From a bacterium (GTDB taxonomy: Bacteria > Cyanobacteriota > Vampirovibrionia > Gastranaerophilales > Gastranaerophilaceae): a DNA stretch of 38,951 nucleotides. The position numbers and the translations under genes are program-made. Of the stretch, positions 1 to 5,642 are shown one piece after another. The stretch is from the NCBI GenBank assembly GCA_017512405.1, contig JAFWGJ010000148.1, forward strand, positions 1 through 38,951, in the 5' to 3' direction. Each line of letters opens with the position of its first letter. The first letter of the stretch is position 1. The notes beneath the pieces were generated by a model. It saw only the letters and a list, made by a program, of their open reading frames with translations. It had not been told where the DNA came from and made no database searches.

Positions 1-56
1 TATTTAACCTTTTCGCCTGTTTTTGTTTTAATCCGTTTTTTGCTTATGCCTGCCAT
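1..56 (-). CDS. int: Integrase, 5' fragment (duplicate of 38811-38866)
   Basis: The complement of 54-56 is the ATG of the tyrosine integrase. Only its first 18 or so codons are present here because the circle was opened inside the gene. The full copy is at 37715-38866. Confidence 0.9.
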   Translation of the reverse strand, partial: MAGISKKRIKTKTGEKVK

Positions 57-141
57 TTATATATATCTTTCTAAAATATCTCTTATTTTTATTAACGACC
101 TTATTTTAATTTCTAAATCCCGTTGTTTCCATGATGGTTGA
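1..141. repeat. Terminal direct repeat, left copy (circular overlap)
   Basis: Bases 1-141 are identical to 38811-38951. The repeat cuts through the integrase start and the 3' end of the next gene, so it is not a functional repeat. It is what an assembler produces when it closes a circular or circularly permuted genome. The non-redundant length is 38,810 bp. Confidence 0.95.
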
Positions 142-296
142 CCAGCATGTAAGTCGCTTTTGTATTTATCTATTCTTTTTTCAAGTTTAAGACATTCATT
201 TTGTAAAAACTCGTTTTCAGAATTTTCAAATTTTAAACTATCGTCTTCCGGTTCAAAATTGAAAAACCTATCGCAATATTTACATTTAATTTGCAT
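57..296 (-). CDS. Small protein with one CxxC and a coiled coil
   Basis: This 79-residue protein starts MQIKCKYCDRFF, giving one CxxC pair (Cys5, Cys8). A charged, helix-forming stretch follows (about 25-79). A half zinc ribbon that completes by dimerising is possible, but this is inference. Its ATG has a good SD (GGAGATAAAA). Its TAA directly abuts the integrase ATG, so the two are probably co-translated. It overlaps the start region of the upstream gene by about 11 bases. No family is recognised. The last 85 bases reappear at 38867-38951 because of the terminal overlap. Confidence 0.75.
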   Translation of the reverse strand: MQIKCKYCDRFFNFEPEDDSLKFENSENEFLQNECLKLEKRIDKYKSDLHAGQPSWKQRDLEIKIRSLIKIRDILERYI

Positions 297-663
297 TTTT
301 ATCTCCTAAGAATATAGTTGGCGGTGTTTTTATGTCTTCTTTAAGATTTCGCCAAAGATGTAAACAGTTTTGGTGAATATTAACATACTCGGCTTTTGGC
401 GGATGAAATTGAACTACGGTTTCATTGTCATTAAAAAATAAATCCTTAATTTTGCTCATAACTTTCCAACTCGGAATATGTTTTTCATTTGAAACAGATA
501 CATGTTCCCAACCTCCGCCATTCGAAGCTATTATATTATAAGTTTTGCCGTCAATTTTGACTTCAAAAACTCCGTTGCCCTCATCACCAAAAGAGCCATA
601 GTATTTTTTGGCAAAGTCGTAATTTCTGAATTTATCAAATTCTTTTGAAAGCAAATTCTTCAT
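286..663 (-). CDS. Conserved phage protein, DUF7694-like
   Basis: This 125-residue protein carries a recognisable phage-family core: GGGWEHVSVS (about 49-58), PSWKVMSKIKDLFF (about 64-77), VVQFHPPKAEYVN (about 83-95) and CLHLWR (about 100-105), ending TPPTIFLG. That pattern is shared by a widespread small phage protein of unknown function, which I recall as DUF7694. The domain name is from memory and the match is to the motif order. Invariant-looking Trp, His and Pro residues suggest a compact binding fold rather than an enzyme. It lies in the early operon between the excisionase candidate and the integrase. Confidence 0.8.
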   Translation of the reverse strand: MKNLLSKEFDKFRNYDFAKKYYGSFGDEGNGVFEVKIDGKTYNIIASNGGGWEHVSVSNEKHIPSWKVMSKIKDLFFNDNETVVQFHPPKAEYVNIHQNCLHLWRNLKEDIKTPPTIFLGDKNAN

Positions 664-664
664 C

Positions 665-865
665 TTATACCCCCATAACCCTTAATGCTTCCGATTCAGA
701 CACCCTGAAAGAGCCTATTTTATATAGTGTCAACTTTCCCCTATCTCTTAATTTATAAGGGTAACTCCTATCTACTTTATACTTTTTAACAAACTCCCCG
801 ATTTTCATTAAATCATCGGGCAAACTATCAACCGGTGATGTTTTAAATTTTATCACTTTTGACAT
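665..865 (-). CDS. xis: Putative excisionase / MerR-like HTH protein
   Basis: This 66-residue protein has the layout of the HTH_17/excisionase family. The segment MKIGEFVKKYKVDRSYPYKLRDRGKLTLYKIGSFRVSESEA reads as a winged helix-turn-helix: strand, helix, turn, recognition helix, then a basic wing (GKLTLYKIGSFRV) and a final helix. Its place two genes upstream of int, in the same operon, suits directionality control of attP recombination. The ATG has the SD AAAGGAT. Other small early DNA-binding roles, such as repressing the lysogeny promoter, are not excluded. Confidence 0.7.
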   Translation of the reverse strand: MSKVIKFKTSPVDSLPDDLMKIGEFVKKYKVDRSYPYKLRDRGKLTLYKIGSFRVSESEALRVMGV

Positions 866-867
866 AT

Positions 868-1077
868 TTATATCCTTTCTTTAACAATATTTCTTAATAA
901 ACCCCGATTCCATGAATTAGTCATGATTCCGGGGTTTTTGGTTTGTAAAGTTTTTATTTTATACTCAAGCTCTGCAATAATCTCTTTTGCTTCTTGGTTT
1001 TCTTGCTCTAGTATCGTGTATTCTTCTTCCGAATACCAAGTAACCGATTCGCCTTTATAATTATTTGTTTTCCACAT
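868..1077 (-). CDS. Small coiled-coil early protein
   Basis: This 69-residue protein is mostly one acidic/basic coiled coil: residues 16-45 are rich in Glu, Leu, Ile and Lys with heptad spacing. The ATG at 1077 has the SD GAGGA eight bases upstream. It is in tandem with the neighbouring early genes. Its 3' third contains the hairpin described at 899-939, so the last 25 or so residues may be shaped by that DNA or RNA element. No family is recognised. Confidence 0.6.
   Translation of the reverse strand: MWKTNNYKGESVTWYSEEEYTILEQENQEAKEIIAELEYKIKTLQTKNPGIMTNSWNRGLLRNIVKERI
899..939 (+). terminator. Hairpin with T-run (plus-strand terminator-like)
   Basis: AAACCCCG (899-906) pairs with CGGGGTTT (930-937), and CATGA (911-915) pairs with TCATG (921-925), with a small internal loop. 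TTTTTGG follows on the plus strand. Read in minus, the run after the stem is only TTTATT. It sits inside a minus-strand CDS, so it may stop antisense plus-strand transcripts or act weakly both ways. Confidence 0.45.
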
Positions 1078-1125
1078 CTTCGCTGTCCTCTAAAACCCAA
1101 TTTAAAACATCTATTACCGTAGATA

Positions 1126-1254
1126 TTAATCATTATCTGTATAATAAGAGTTATTCCCTGTCAATACACTTATATTTATAGGTGTTCGTGGTAAATTGTT
1201 TAATTCTGTTTTTAATTTTTCTATTTTTTCCTTTATTTCTTCAACTGTTTTCAT
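1126..1254 (-). CDS. 42-residue early protein
   Basis: This is a short ORF starting MKTVEEIKEKIEKLKTELNN and ending SYYTDND. Its ATG (complement of 1252-1254) overlaps the TGA of the upstream gene as ATGA, typical of translational coupling. The first 20 residues form an amphipathic, Lys/Glu-rich helix. No family is recognised. The coupling is the main evidence that it is translated. Confidence 0.55.
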   Translation of the reverse strand: MKTVEEIKEKIEKLKTELNNLPRTPINISVLTGNNSYYTDND

Positions 1255-1436
1255 TTATATATCCTTCTCCTTATCTCCATTAATTCTTTATTGAGTTCAA
1301 CCCTCAATCTGTCAAACTTTGCTCTTGCAGGGCTTTGATAAACATAATTATTATCTTGACTTGCAATATCTTTCAAAGCGTTAACTATTTGCTTTGTCAT
1401 TTGCTCAATGTAGGTAATTTCTTCTTTTTTAAGCAT
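1251..1436 (-). CDS. Small basic early protein
   Basis: This 61-residue protein is helical and has a basic C-terminal half (ARAKFDRLRVELNKELMEIRRRIYK). The SD AGGAA precedes the ATG, and the start overlaps the previous gene's stop by 8 bases. The overlaps on both sides place it in a tightly packed operon. The basic helix could bind nucleic acid, but no known motif is visible. Confidence 0.6.
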   Translation of the reverse strand: MLKKEEITYIEQMTKQIVNALKDIASQDNNYVYQSPARAKFDRLRVELNKELMEIRRRIYK

Positions 1437-1782
1437 TTAAAATATTCCTTATTTCCTCTTTTTCTTGATTGGTTAGGGATTGCCAAATTCTGTTTATCAA
1501 ATACGCAAGCGTTTCTTCAAAAGGTTCTTCACAATTACATACAGAATGGCTTAATCGTCTGTTTGTATAATCCCTTATTTCAAAACGATAACTATTATTC
1601 CACTCAACCCAATCAATCCTTAATTCATAGATTTTCGCTAACCACTTAATCAACTTTAGCTGTTTCTCTGCGGTGAAATCAGGGTAAAATAAACCACACT
1701 CGAATAAATTTTGTCTTACTTTTTCCGTTCTTGCCGTTGCATTTATCCCCGCATTTTTATACAATCTTTCAATTTCTGTCAT
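1429..1782 (-). CDS. Hypothetical early protein, 117 aa
   Basis: The protein starts MTEIERLYKNAGI and contains FYPDFTAEKQLKLIKWLAKI (about 33-52), a Trp-rich centre (RIDWVEWNNSYRFEIRDY) and a CNCEEPFEETLAYLINRIWQ segment. I recognise the overall pattern as a small phage protein of unknown function, without a family name. The SD GAGGTGAT is strong. The gene overlaps the upstream one by 14 bases and the downstream one by 8. There are no membrane segments. Confidence 0.7.
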   Translation of the reverse strand: MTEIERLYKNAGINATARTEKVRQNLFECGLFYPDFTAEKQLKLIKWLAKIYELRIDWVEWNNSYRFEIRDYTNRRLSHSVCNCEEPFEETLAYLINRIWQSLTNQEKEEIRNILNA

Positions 1783-2047
1783 CTATCACCTCGTCTATTT
1801 TTTTAATAATTGTGTATAAAATAACCTCATCACCAGTTTCAACGCATTTTTTACACTTCTTACAGTAGTCTCTTATTTCTTCAAGAGCTTGTTTGCATTT
1901 ATCTATTCTGAAATCTTTACCGTCAATAGCTCCTAGCATTTTGACAGTTTCTAAAAACCATTTTTCACAGCATTTTTTCGACTTCTCATTTTCTTCCTGC
2001 AAGCGTTTGAGTTGTTTGAAATAACAATCTTCATGCTCTTTGCACAT
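1769..2047 (-). CDS. Cys-rich early protein (3' part of a frameshifted gene)
   Basis: From the first in-frame ATG (2047) this reads 92 residues with Cys clusters (MCKEHEDC, KKCCEKW, CKKCKKC) on a helical Lys/Glu-rich background, suggesting metal-binding helical pairs. The ATG is poorly placed: AAGGA touches it, leaving almost no spacing. The same frame stays open upstream to about 2149 and encodes more Cys-rich sequence (CSECEFYNDCECDAYRHEYW). A coupled ATG with a strong SD lies one frame away at 2160. The true product is therefore probably longer, about 130 residues. See the next feature. Confidence 0.6.
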   Translation of the reverse strand: MCKEHEDCYFKQLKRLQEENEKSKKCCEKWFLETVKMLGAIDGKDFRIDKCKQALEEIRDYCKKCKKCVETGDEVILYTIIKKIDEVIDDRN

Positions 2048-2160
2048 ATCCTTTGTATTATCCTGTGGCTCCCAATACTCGTGTCTATAAGCATCACATT
2101 CACAGTCATTATAAAACTCGCATTCGCTACATCTATGCCGTTTATTTTGTTATTGTCCAT
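2048..2160 (-). pseudogene. 5' end of the Cys-rich gene, separated by a -1 frameshift
   Basis: The ATG at 2160 has the SD AAAAGGAGAATTA and overlaps the upstream stop as TAATG, exactly like its neighbours. Its own frame begins MDNNK and then loses Cys content. After an AAAA run (about 2145-2148), the -1 frame reads NKRHRCSECEFYNDCEC and joins the 1769-2047 frame without a stop. One missing A, a sequencing indel or recoding would explain this. 2160 to 1769 is 392 bases, one short of a whole number of codons. Confidence 0.55.
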
Positions 2161-2462
2161 TAATTCTCCTTTTCATAATTCTCACAATATACTGAAGTTG
2201 TTTTTATCCCGTCTTTATCAATAAAATGTATATGTTGGTTATTGCAATAATCGTCATCATACCAACTTGCATTTTTGCATTGGCTACAAGACATATACTT
2301 GCAATAAAAGTGTCCGTTCTTTTTATATCTGTTACCCTTTTTATTTGCATTAACAGTAATTGGTAAATCGGTATCATTACTTATTATTCGTTTTTTTATT
2401 ATTTTGTTGCTTAATTCTAATTCTTCTTCTGCCAATTCTCGCATTCTTGATATACTTATCAT
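2160..2462 (-). CDS. Cys-rich small early protein
   Basis: This 100-residue protein has a Lys/Glu helical N-terminal part, then a Cys-rich C-terminal half: FYCKYMSCSQCKNASWYDDDYCNNQHIHF and a final VYCENYE. The spacing C-x4-C-x2-C, then C, H and C, suggests one or two zinc sites. It has a very strong SD (AGGAGGGGGA). Its TAA overlaps the next gene's ATG. It belongs to a local run of Cys-rich proteins (1769-3670). No known family is recognised. Confidence 0.65.
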   Translation of the reverse strand: MISISRMRELAEEELELSNKIIKKRIISNDTDLPITVNANKKGNRYKKNGHFYCKYMSCSQCKNASWYDDDYCNNQHIHFIDKDGIKTTSVYCENYEKEN

Positions 2463-2818
2463 TCCCCCTCCTTAAATAGTTGTTGGATTTGGTGTTTAAA
2501 CAAACTTTGCCATTCAACATTTTTTAATTCTTGCATTTTTATTATTACATCTTGCAAAACTTTTTCTTTAAGTTCTTTTATATTGCAAACATAGATTTCA
2601 TAAGGTTTTATAGTAATAGTACCTACATGGTTAAACATTCCCATATTGTATCTTGATAATATACACACTAACTCCAATAAAACCCTATCTGTGATTTCAG
2701 GGTATTTAAAATATTTGCAATCATAACAAATACCCATACATTTTTCATATTTTTTATCTGAACATTTTTTGCAAATCTTAAACGTCTTAAAAAATTGTTC
2801 TTCAAGTTCGGTTGTCAT
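2459..2818 (-). CDS. Cys-rich early protein, 119 aa
   Basis: An N-terminal Cys cluster (residues 15-37: CKKCSDKKYEKCMGICYDCKYF) looks like a treble-clef or double CxxC zinc site. A mostly hydrophobic/helical part follows (DRVLLELVCILSRYNMGMF) with a Lys/Glu-rich end. The SD GGAG sits seven bases before the ATG. It overlaps both neighbours by 4 bases. The function is unknown. The cluster resembles those of its neighbours, suggesting divergence from a common small zinc protein. Confidence 0.65.
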   Translation of the reverse strand: MTTELEEQFFKTFKICKKCSDKKYEKCMGICYDCKYFKYPEITDRVLLELVCILSRYNMGMFNHVGTITIKPYEIYVCNIKELKEKVLQDVIIKMQELKNVEWQSLFKHQIQQLFKEGE

Positions 2819-3000
2819 TTTATTACTCCTATTTTTTTAAGAAAACCATAAGTGCAGTTTAAACTTTTAGAATCGACATAAAAACTTCTAAAGTCAGACC
2901 AAAAAATACCTAAAAAATAAAGCAAAATATCTATAAAAATTACAACTGGTATAATCAAAATCCAATTTATTGTTCCCTTTATTTTCACAAAGTTATTCAT
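2815..3000 (-). CDS. Single-pass membrane protein, 61 aa
   Basis: One long hydrophobic segment (residues about 11-33, WILIIPVVIFIDILLYFLGIFW) follows a short basic N-terminus. The C-terminal tail is about 27 residues with one Cys and a basic end. It is probably an inner-membrane protein with one helix. It lies inside the early cluster, so a lysis role is unlikely; modification of the host envelope or exclusion of other phages is possible but unproven. The SD GAGG is well spaced. Confidence 0.6.
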   Translation of the reverse strand: MNNFVKIKGTINWILIIPVVIFIDILLYFLGIFWSDFRSFYVDSKSLNCTYGFLKKIGVIK

Positions 3001-3238
3001 TTACTTCCTCGATTTCTAAAACTTGCAAAATCTTTTGTGCAAGAGACATCCCAGATGAATTTAACGGGTCTGTTTCTTGTTCTAGCACGTCATTGCATAA
3101 TTCTGTAATCCGCTTTATAACGCAATCAGAACAGTCTTGACAATATTCGCTTTTTTCTTCCCATTTTTGCCAACACTTTTGTTTATCGTCAATTTCAGAG
3201 TAAAACTTTGCAGGGCAGTTTTTAACAATGTATCCCAT
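2993..3238 (-). CDS. Cys-rich early protein, 81 aa
   Basis: The start is placed at MGYIVKNCPAKF (3238), because GAGGT lies seven bases upstream and the preceding gene stops at 3241. It contains NCP near the N-terminus, a central KCWQKWEEKSEYCQDCSDC cluster and a helical C-terminal part. The C-x8-C-x2-C-x2-C pattern suggests one zinc site. It continues the series of small Cys-rich proteins in this operon. No family is recognised. Confidence 0.65.
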   Translation of the reverse strand: MGYIVKNCPAKFYSEIDDKQKCWQKWEEKSEYCQDCSDCVIKRITELCNDVLEQETDPLNSSGMSLAQKILQVLEIEEVNE

Positions 3239-3240
3239 TT

Positions 3241-3441
3241 TCAACCTCGATTCTTTAAAAACCACACCGCCGCTTTGGTTTTTTTATTTTCACCGTCAAG
3301 CCCAAGTTTTAAATAAATGTTTTTGAAATGGCTTGAAAGCGTCGGCTGTTTTATCCCCATTTTTTCTCTAATTTCAGAGTTGCTTAAACCCTCTGATAGA
3401 AGGCTTAATACTTCCTTTTCTCGATTTGTAAGCTGTACCAT
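3241..3441 (-). CDS. Stand-alone LuxR/GerE-type HTH protein
   Basis: The whole 66-residue protein is one LuxR C-terminal DNA-binding domain. LTNREKEVLSLLSEGLSNSEIREKMGIKQPTLSSHFKNIYLKLGL matches the family pattern LTxREkeVLxLlaeGlsnkeIA-x-LxIs-x-TVxxHxxxIyxKLg. There is no receiver or ligand domain, as in GerE itself. It overlaps the upstream gene by 68 bases but has its own SD (GAGG, nine bases upstream). The likely role is a transcription factor, either for early shut-off or for late gene activation. The target is unknown. Confidence 0.85.
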   Translation of the reverse strand: MVQLTNREKEVLSLLSEGLSNSEIREKMGIKQPTLSSHFKNIYLKLGLDGENKKTKAAVWFLKNRG

Positions 3442-3670
3442 TTTGTTTATCCTCTACATCTTCTTTTGGTTCTCCGAATTTTTTATAAAGCTCCAAAACC
3501 GTTGCTTTCATTTGACAAACGCCGCTTTCCATTATGTAGTACGTTTTACAATGAAGGCAGTCGAATTTTGATTTATAGCACTCAATCGCCCCTTTCGTCC
3601 AATAGCGGATGTTGGACGGTGCATAATTGCCTAATTCGTTAAAACCCAAAACTTTTACTTTTTTAAACAT
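3374..3670 (-). CDS. Cys-rich early protein, 98 aa
   Basis: The N-terminal half reads NIRYWTKGAIECYKSKFDCLHCKTYYIMESGVCQMKATVLELYKKFGEP. Four Cys in the order C-x6-C-x2-C-x10-C suggest a zinc finger followed by a helix. The C-terminal 30 residues are basic and low in complexity and overlap the LuxR-type gene. The SD GAGG sits before the ATG at 3670. The function is unknown. It may be a DNA-binding partner of the neighbouring replication genes. Confidence 0.7.
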   Translation of the reverse strand: MFKKVKVLGFNELGNYAPSNIRYWTKGAIECYKSKFDCLHCKTYYIMESGVCQMKATVLELYKKFGEPKEDVEDKQNGTAYKSRKGSIKPSIRGFKQL

Positions 3671-4052
3671 TGTAAACCTCGACTAATTGCCATCCTTCGC
3701 CCCCGAAGCGTTTTTTATAGGTGTTTAAAATTGCTTGTTCGCTTGTTCCTGCGGGGAAACAATCGGAATTTATAACCGCTTTTTTTATGGGGTTATAGAT
3801 TTTAACGTGCATCCATTTGCCGACATCGGCATTAACACTTTCGGGCTTTTTGCAATTTAAAGCCATTTTTTTTAAAACAGCACCGGGGGGAGGAAAACTT
3901 TCAGTGTATTCGTTTGCGAAAACATCCATCAGTTTTTCAAAATCAGTGCTTTTGGGTAAAACCCTGTTATAGAGGTCATATTGAGCGTTGTTATCCTTTA
4001 TAGCGTGCGGATATAGTGCAATTATACGGTTTATAAAATCGAATTTATCCAC
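3663..4052 (-). CDS. Putative helicase loader (G39P-like)
   Basis: The start is GTG (4052), fixed by the strong SD AAGGAGG at six-base spacing. The 129-residue protein has an N-terminal helical part (FINRIIALYPHAIKDNNAQYDLYNRVLP, then DFEKLMDVFANEYTESFPPPGAVL). In length, helical content and position beside an initiator-like gene this recalls small loaders of replicative helicases such as SPP1 G39P. The similarity is weak and by eye only. No ATPase motif is present. An HHpred search against the G39P family would decide. Confidence 0.55.
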   Translation of the reverse strand: MDKFDFINRIIALYPHAIKDNNAQYDLYNRVLPKSTDFEKLMDVFANEYTESFPPPGAVLKKMALNCKKPESVNADVGKWMHVKIYNPIKKAVINSDCFPAGTSEQAILNTYKKRFGGEGWQLVEVYNV

Positions 4053-4800
4053 TATTAGCCTCCTTCAAGCGATATTGCTCCGTTAGTTTATCAAGTTCAT
4101 CTTTAAACGCTTTTGCTTTGTCGCTTTGTGTTTGCGGTCTTGTTCCGCCGTTTAATTTCCGATAACGCCAGTATTTTCTTAAAATTGCAAAGTGCATATC
4201 GGGGCTTTTATCGTCATAAGGCGGGGCTTTTCCGGTATTGCAAGCTATATTTTCAGACAGTTCGCCTATAACCTCGTTAAGTTTATTTTTGTCTAAGATT
4301 TCATTTAAAAGCAAACCATATTGCCGTTTAGTCAAATGAACGTTTTTGTATTCTCCAAACCACTCGTCTAAATTTGAAAAAACTTCATCTTGTGTGTGCG
4401 TATTAGTAGCTTCACATTTAACATTTACATTTTCATTTACATTTTCATTTACATTTATGGGGTTTTGCGGGGGGGTTATTTTTAAAAACCCCCCGGGGGT
4501 TTTTGGGGGGGTTTTAAAGTCTTCTTTATTTTTTTTGGGGCGACCGCCTAAAGAACCAAACACAGCACCCTTTTTACCGTTTTCAACATCTTTCAAATAT
4601 TGTTCTCTTTTTTGTTCATTGGCTAAAATTTGAGGCTTAATTAATATAAAAAGTTGTTTACAAACTCCATTCAAATCGTCAGTTTCTTCATTTTCCAAAG
4701 CTAATTTTGCAATCGAATCAAACATTTTTAATCGTTTTTTATCGTCTAAATCTTTAATTGCTTCAAAAAAACTGCGATAAAATATAAAACTATCTTTCAT
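4045..4800 (-). CDS. Replication-initiator-like protein, DUF6291 N-terminus
   Basis: The N-terminal 90 residues (FIFYRSFFEAIKDLDDKKR, then QLFILIKPQILANEQKREQY, then GSLGGRPKK) match the DUF6291 type found in phage and plasmid replication proteins. A low-complexity Pro/Asn linker follows (about 100-125). A helical C-terminal domain ends the protein (VHLTKRQYGLLLNEI and PDMHFAILRKYWRYRK), resembling DnaD-like modules. The linker DNA holds three 12-bp repeats, as the lambda O gene holds its origin. The SD AAAGG precedes the ATG at 4800. No helicase, primase or polymerase gene is seen, so the host replisome must be recruited. Confidence 0.7.
   Translation of the reverse strand: MKDSFIFYRSFFEAIKDLDDKKRLKMFDSIAKLALENEETDDLNGVCKQLFILIKPQILANEQKREQYLKDVENGKKGAVFGSLGGRPKKNKEDFKTPPKTPGGFLKITPPQNPINVNENVNENVNVKCEATNTHTQDEVFSNLDEWFGEYKNVHLTKRQYGLLLNEILDKNKLNEVIGELSENIACNTGKAPPYDDKSPDMHFAILRKYWRYRKLNGGTRPQTQSDKAKAFKDELDKLTEQYRLKEANSG
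4422..4457. repeat. Three 12-bp iteron-like repeats (candidate origin)
   Basis: CATTTACATTTT occurs at 4422-4433 and 4434-4445, with a variant ending in A at 4446-4457 and a partial copy at 4415. In the minus reading it encodes NVNENVNENVNV, in the linker of the initiator-like protein. Phage lambda carries its O-binding iterons in the same relative place. An origin role is inference. Confidence 0.5.
4469..4511. repeat. Cluster of homopolymer tracts inside a CDS
   Basis: G7 at 4469-4475, then A5-C6-G5-T5 at 4484-4504 (nearly a perfect palindrome), then G7 at 4505-4511. In the minus reading these encode the Pro/Gly linker PPKTPGGFLKITPPQ of the initiator-like protein. Such runs are prone to replication slippage. 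Confidence 0.7.
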
Positions 4801-4817
4801 TTTTAACCTTTATGTTC

Positions 4818-5642
4818 TCATATTTCTATTAATCTTGAACTATCAATAGGGCTTGTTAAAATTTTATTTTCTAAACAATATTCACAAACTCCGCATTTAT
4901 CCGGTTCAAGATTACCTTTTTTTAATTCAAGAATCCTTTTAACGTTTGATTCAATTCCGATTAAAGAAGCGTCCAGTTGTATTTGATTAATTTGAATAAG
5001 CTCAATTTCAGGAGTTGTTTTTTTATCAACTGCTGCAATATAGCAAGGTAATTTTTGCCCCGTGTTTTTCTCAACTGCAAGCTGATAAATTGCAAGTTGT
5101 AAATCATATCCCCAAGCTTCTATAAAATTAACAAAATAGCCTAAATCTTTTATCCAAGTTCTGTCGTGAATATCTTTGATGTATTTCAAGTCAACTATGC
5201 ATTTGTCAGCATGGTAGCTATCCATTTTAATTTTCCAGTTAGCCCCGAATAATTCAGCCGTCATAATTTTTTGTTTTTCACCTGACATATACAACTTAAA
5301 TAGCTCATCTCTTTGGGTTCTATCGTAAGCGTTTTGAGCTTTTATAAAATCGGCTTTTAATTGCCCTGCGTTTTTGCCTGATGTTAAAAACATTTCAGGA
5401 CGATTGTTTTTAAATTCTTCAAGAGTTCCTTCATAAGCTGAATCAATATATGACCCCATAAGCATATCTTTTGAGGGTTCGGGGGTGTATTCCCCTCTTA
5501 ATTTTGCAAGAGCCGAATATTCGCACCCCTTTTTTGCCATGGTTCCGCAAAAATCTTTATATTGAGAAACACTCAAATATTCAAAATTAGCTTCTTTAGA
5601 ATAGTAATTATCGCTACTTAGTTTTAGAAGTGTTTTTGTCAT
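4818..5642 (-). CDS. PD-(D/E)XK exonuclease, DUF3799 (RecE/YqaJ-like)
   Basis: This 274-residue protein has the signature of phage recombination exonucleases. The segments are LMGSYIDSAYEG (about 60-71), a nuclease core WKIKMDSYHADKCIVDLKYIKD (about 136-157) holding the Asp and the Asp-x-Lys pair, WGYDLQLAIYQLAVE (about 177-191), and a C-terminal CGVCEYC cluster (about 247-253) that may be structural. This fits DUF3799 (PDDEXK_12). It would resect double-stranded ends for the neighbouring annealing protein. It overlaps that gene by 29 bases and has the SD AGAGGA. Confidence 0.85.
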   Translation of the reverse strand: MTKTLLKLSSDNYYSKEANFEYLSVSQYKDFCGTMAKKGCEYSALAKLRGEYTPEPSKDMLMGSYIDSAYEGTLEEFKNNRPEMFLTSGKNAGQLKADFIKAQNAYDRTQRDELFKLYMSGEKQKIMTAELFGANWKIKMDSYHADKCIVDLKYIKDIHDRTWIKDLGYFVNFIEAWGYDLQLAIYQLAVEKNTGQKLPCYIAAVDKKTTPEIELIQINQIQLDASLIGIESNVKRILELKKGNLEPDKCGVCEYCLENKILTSPIDSSRLIEI

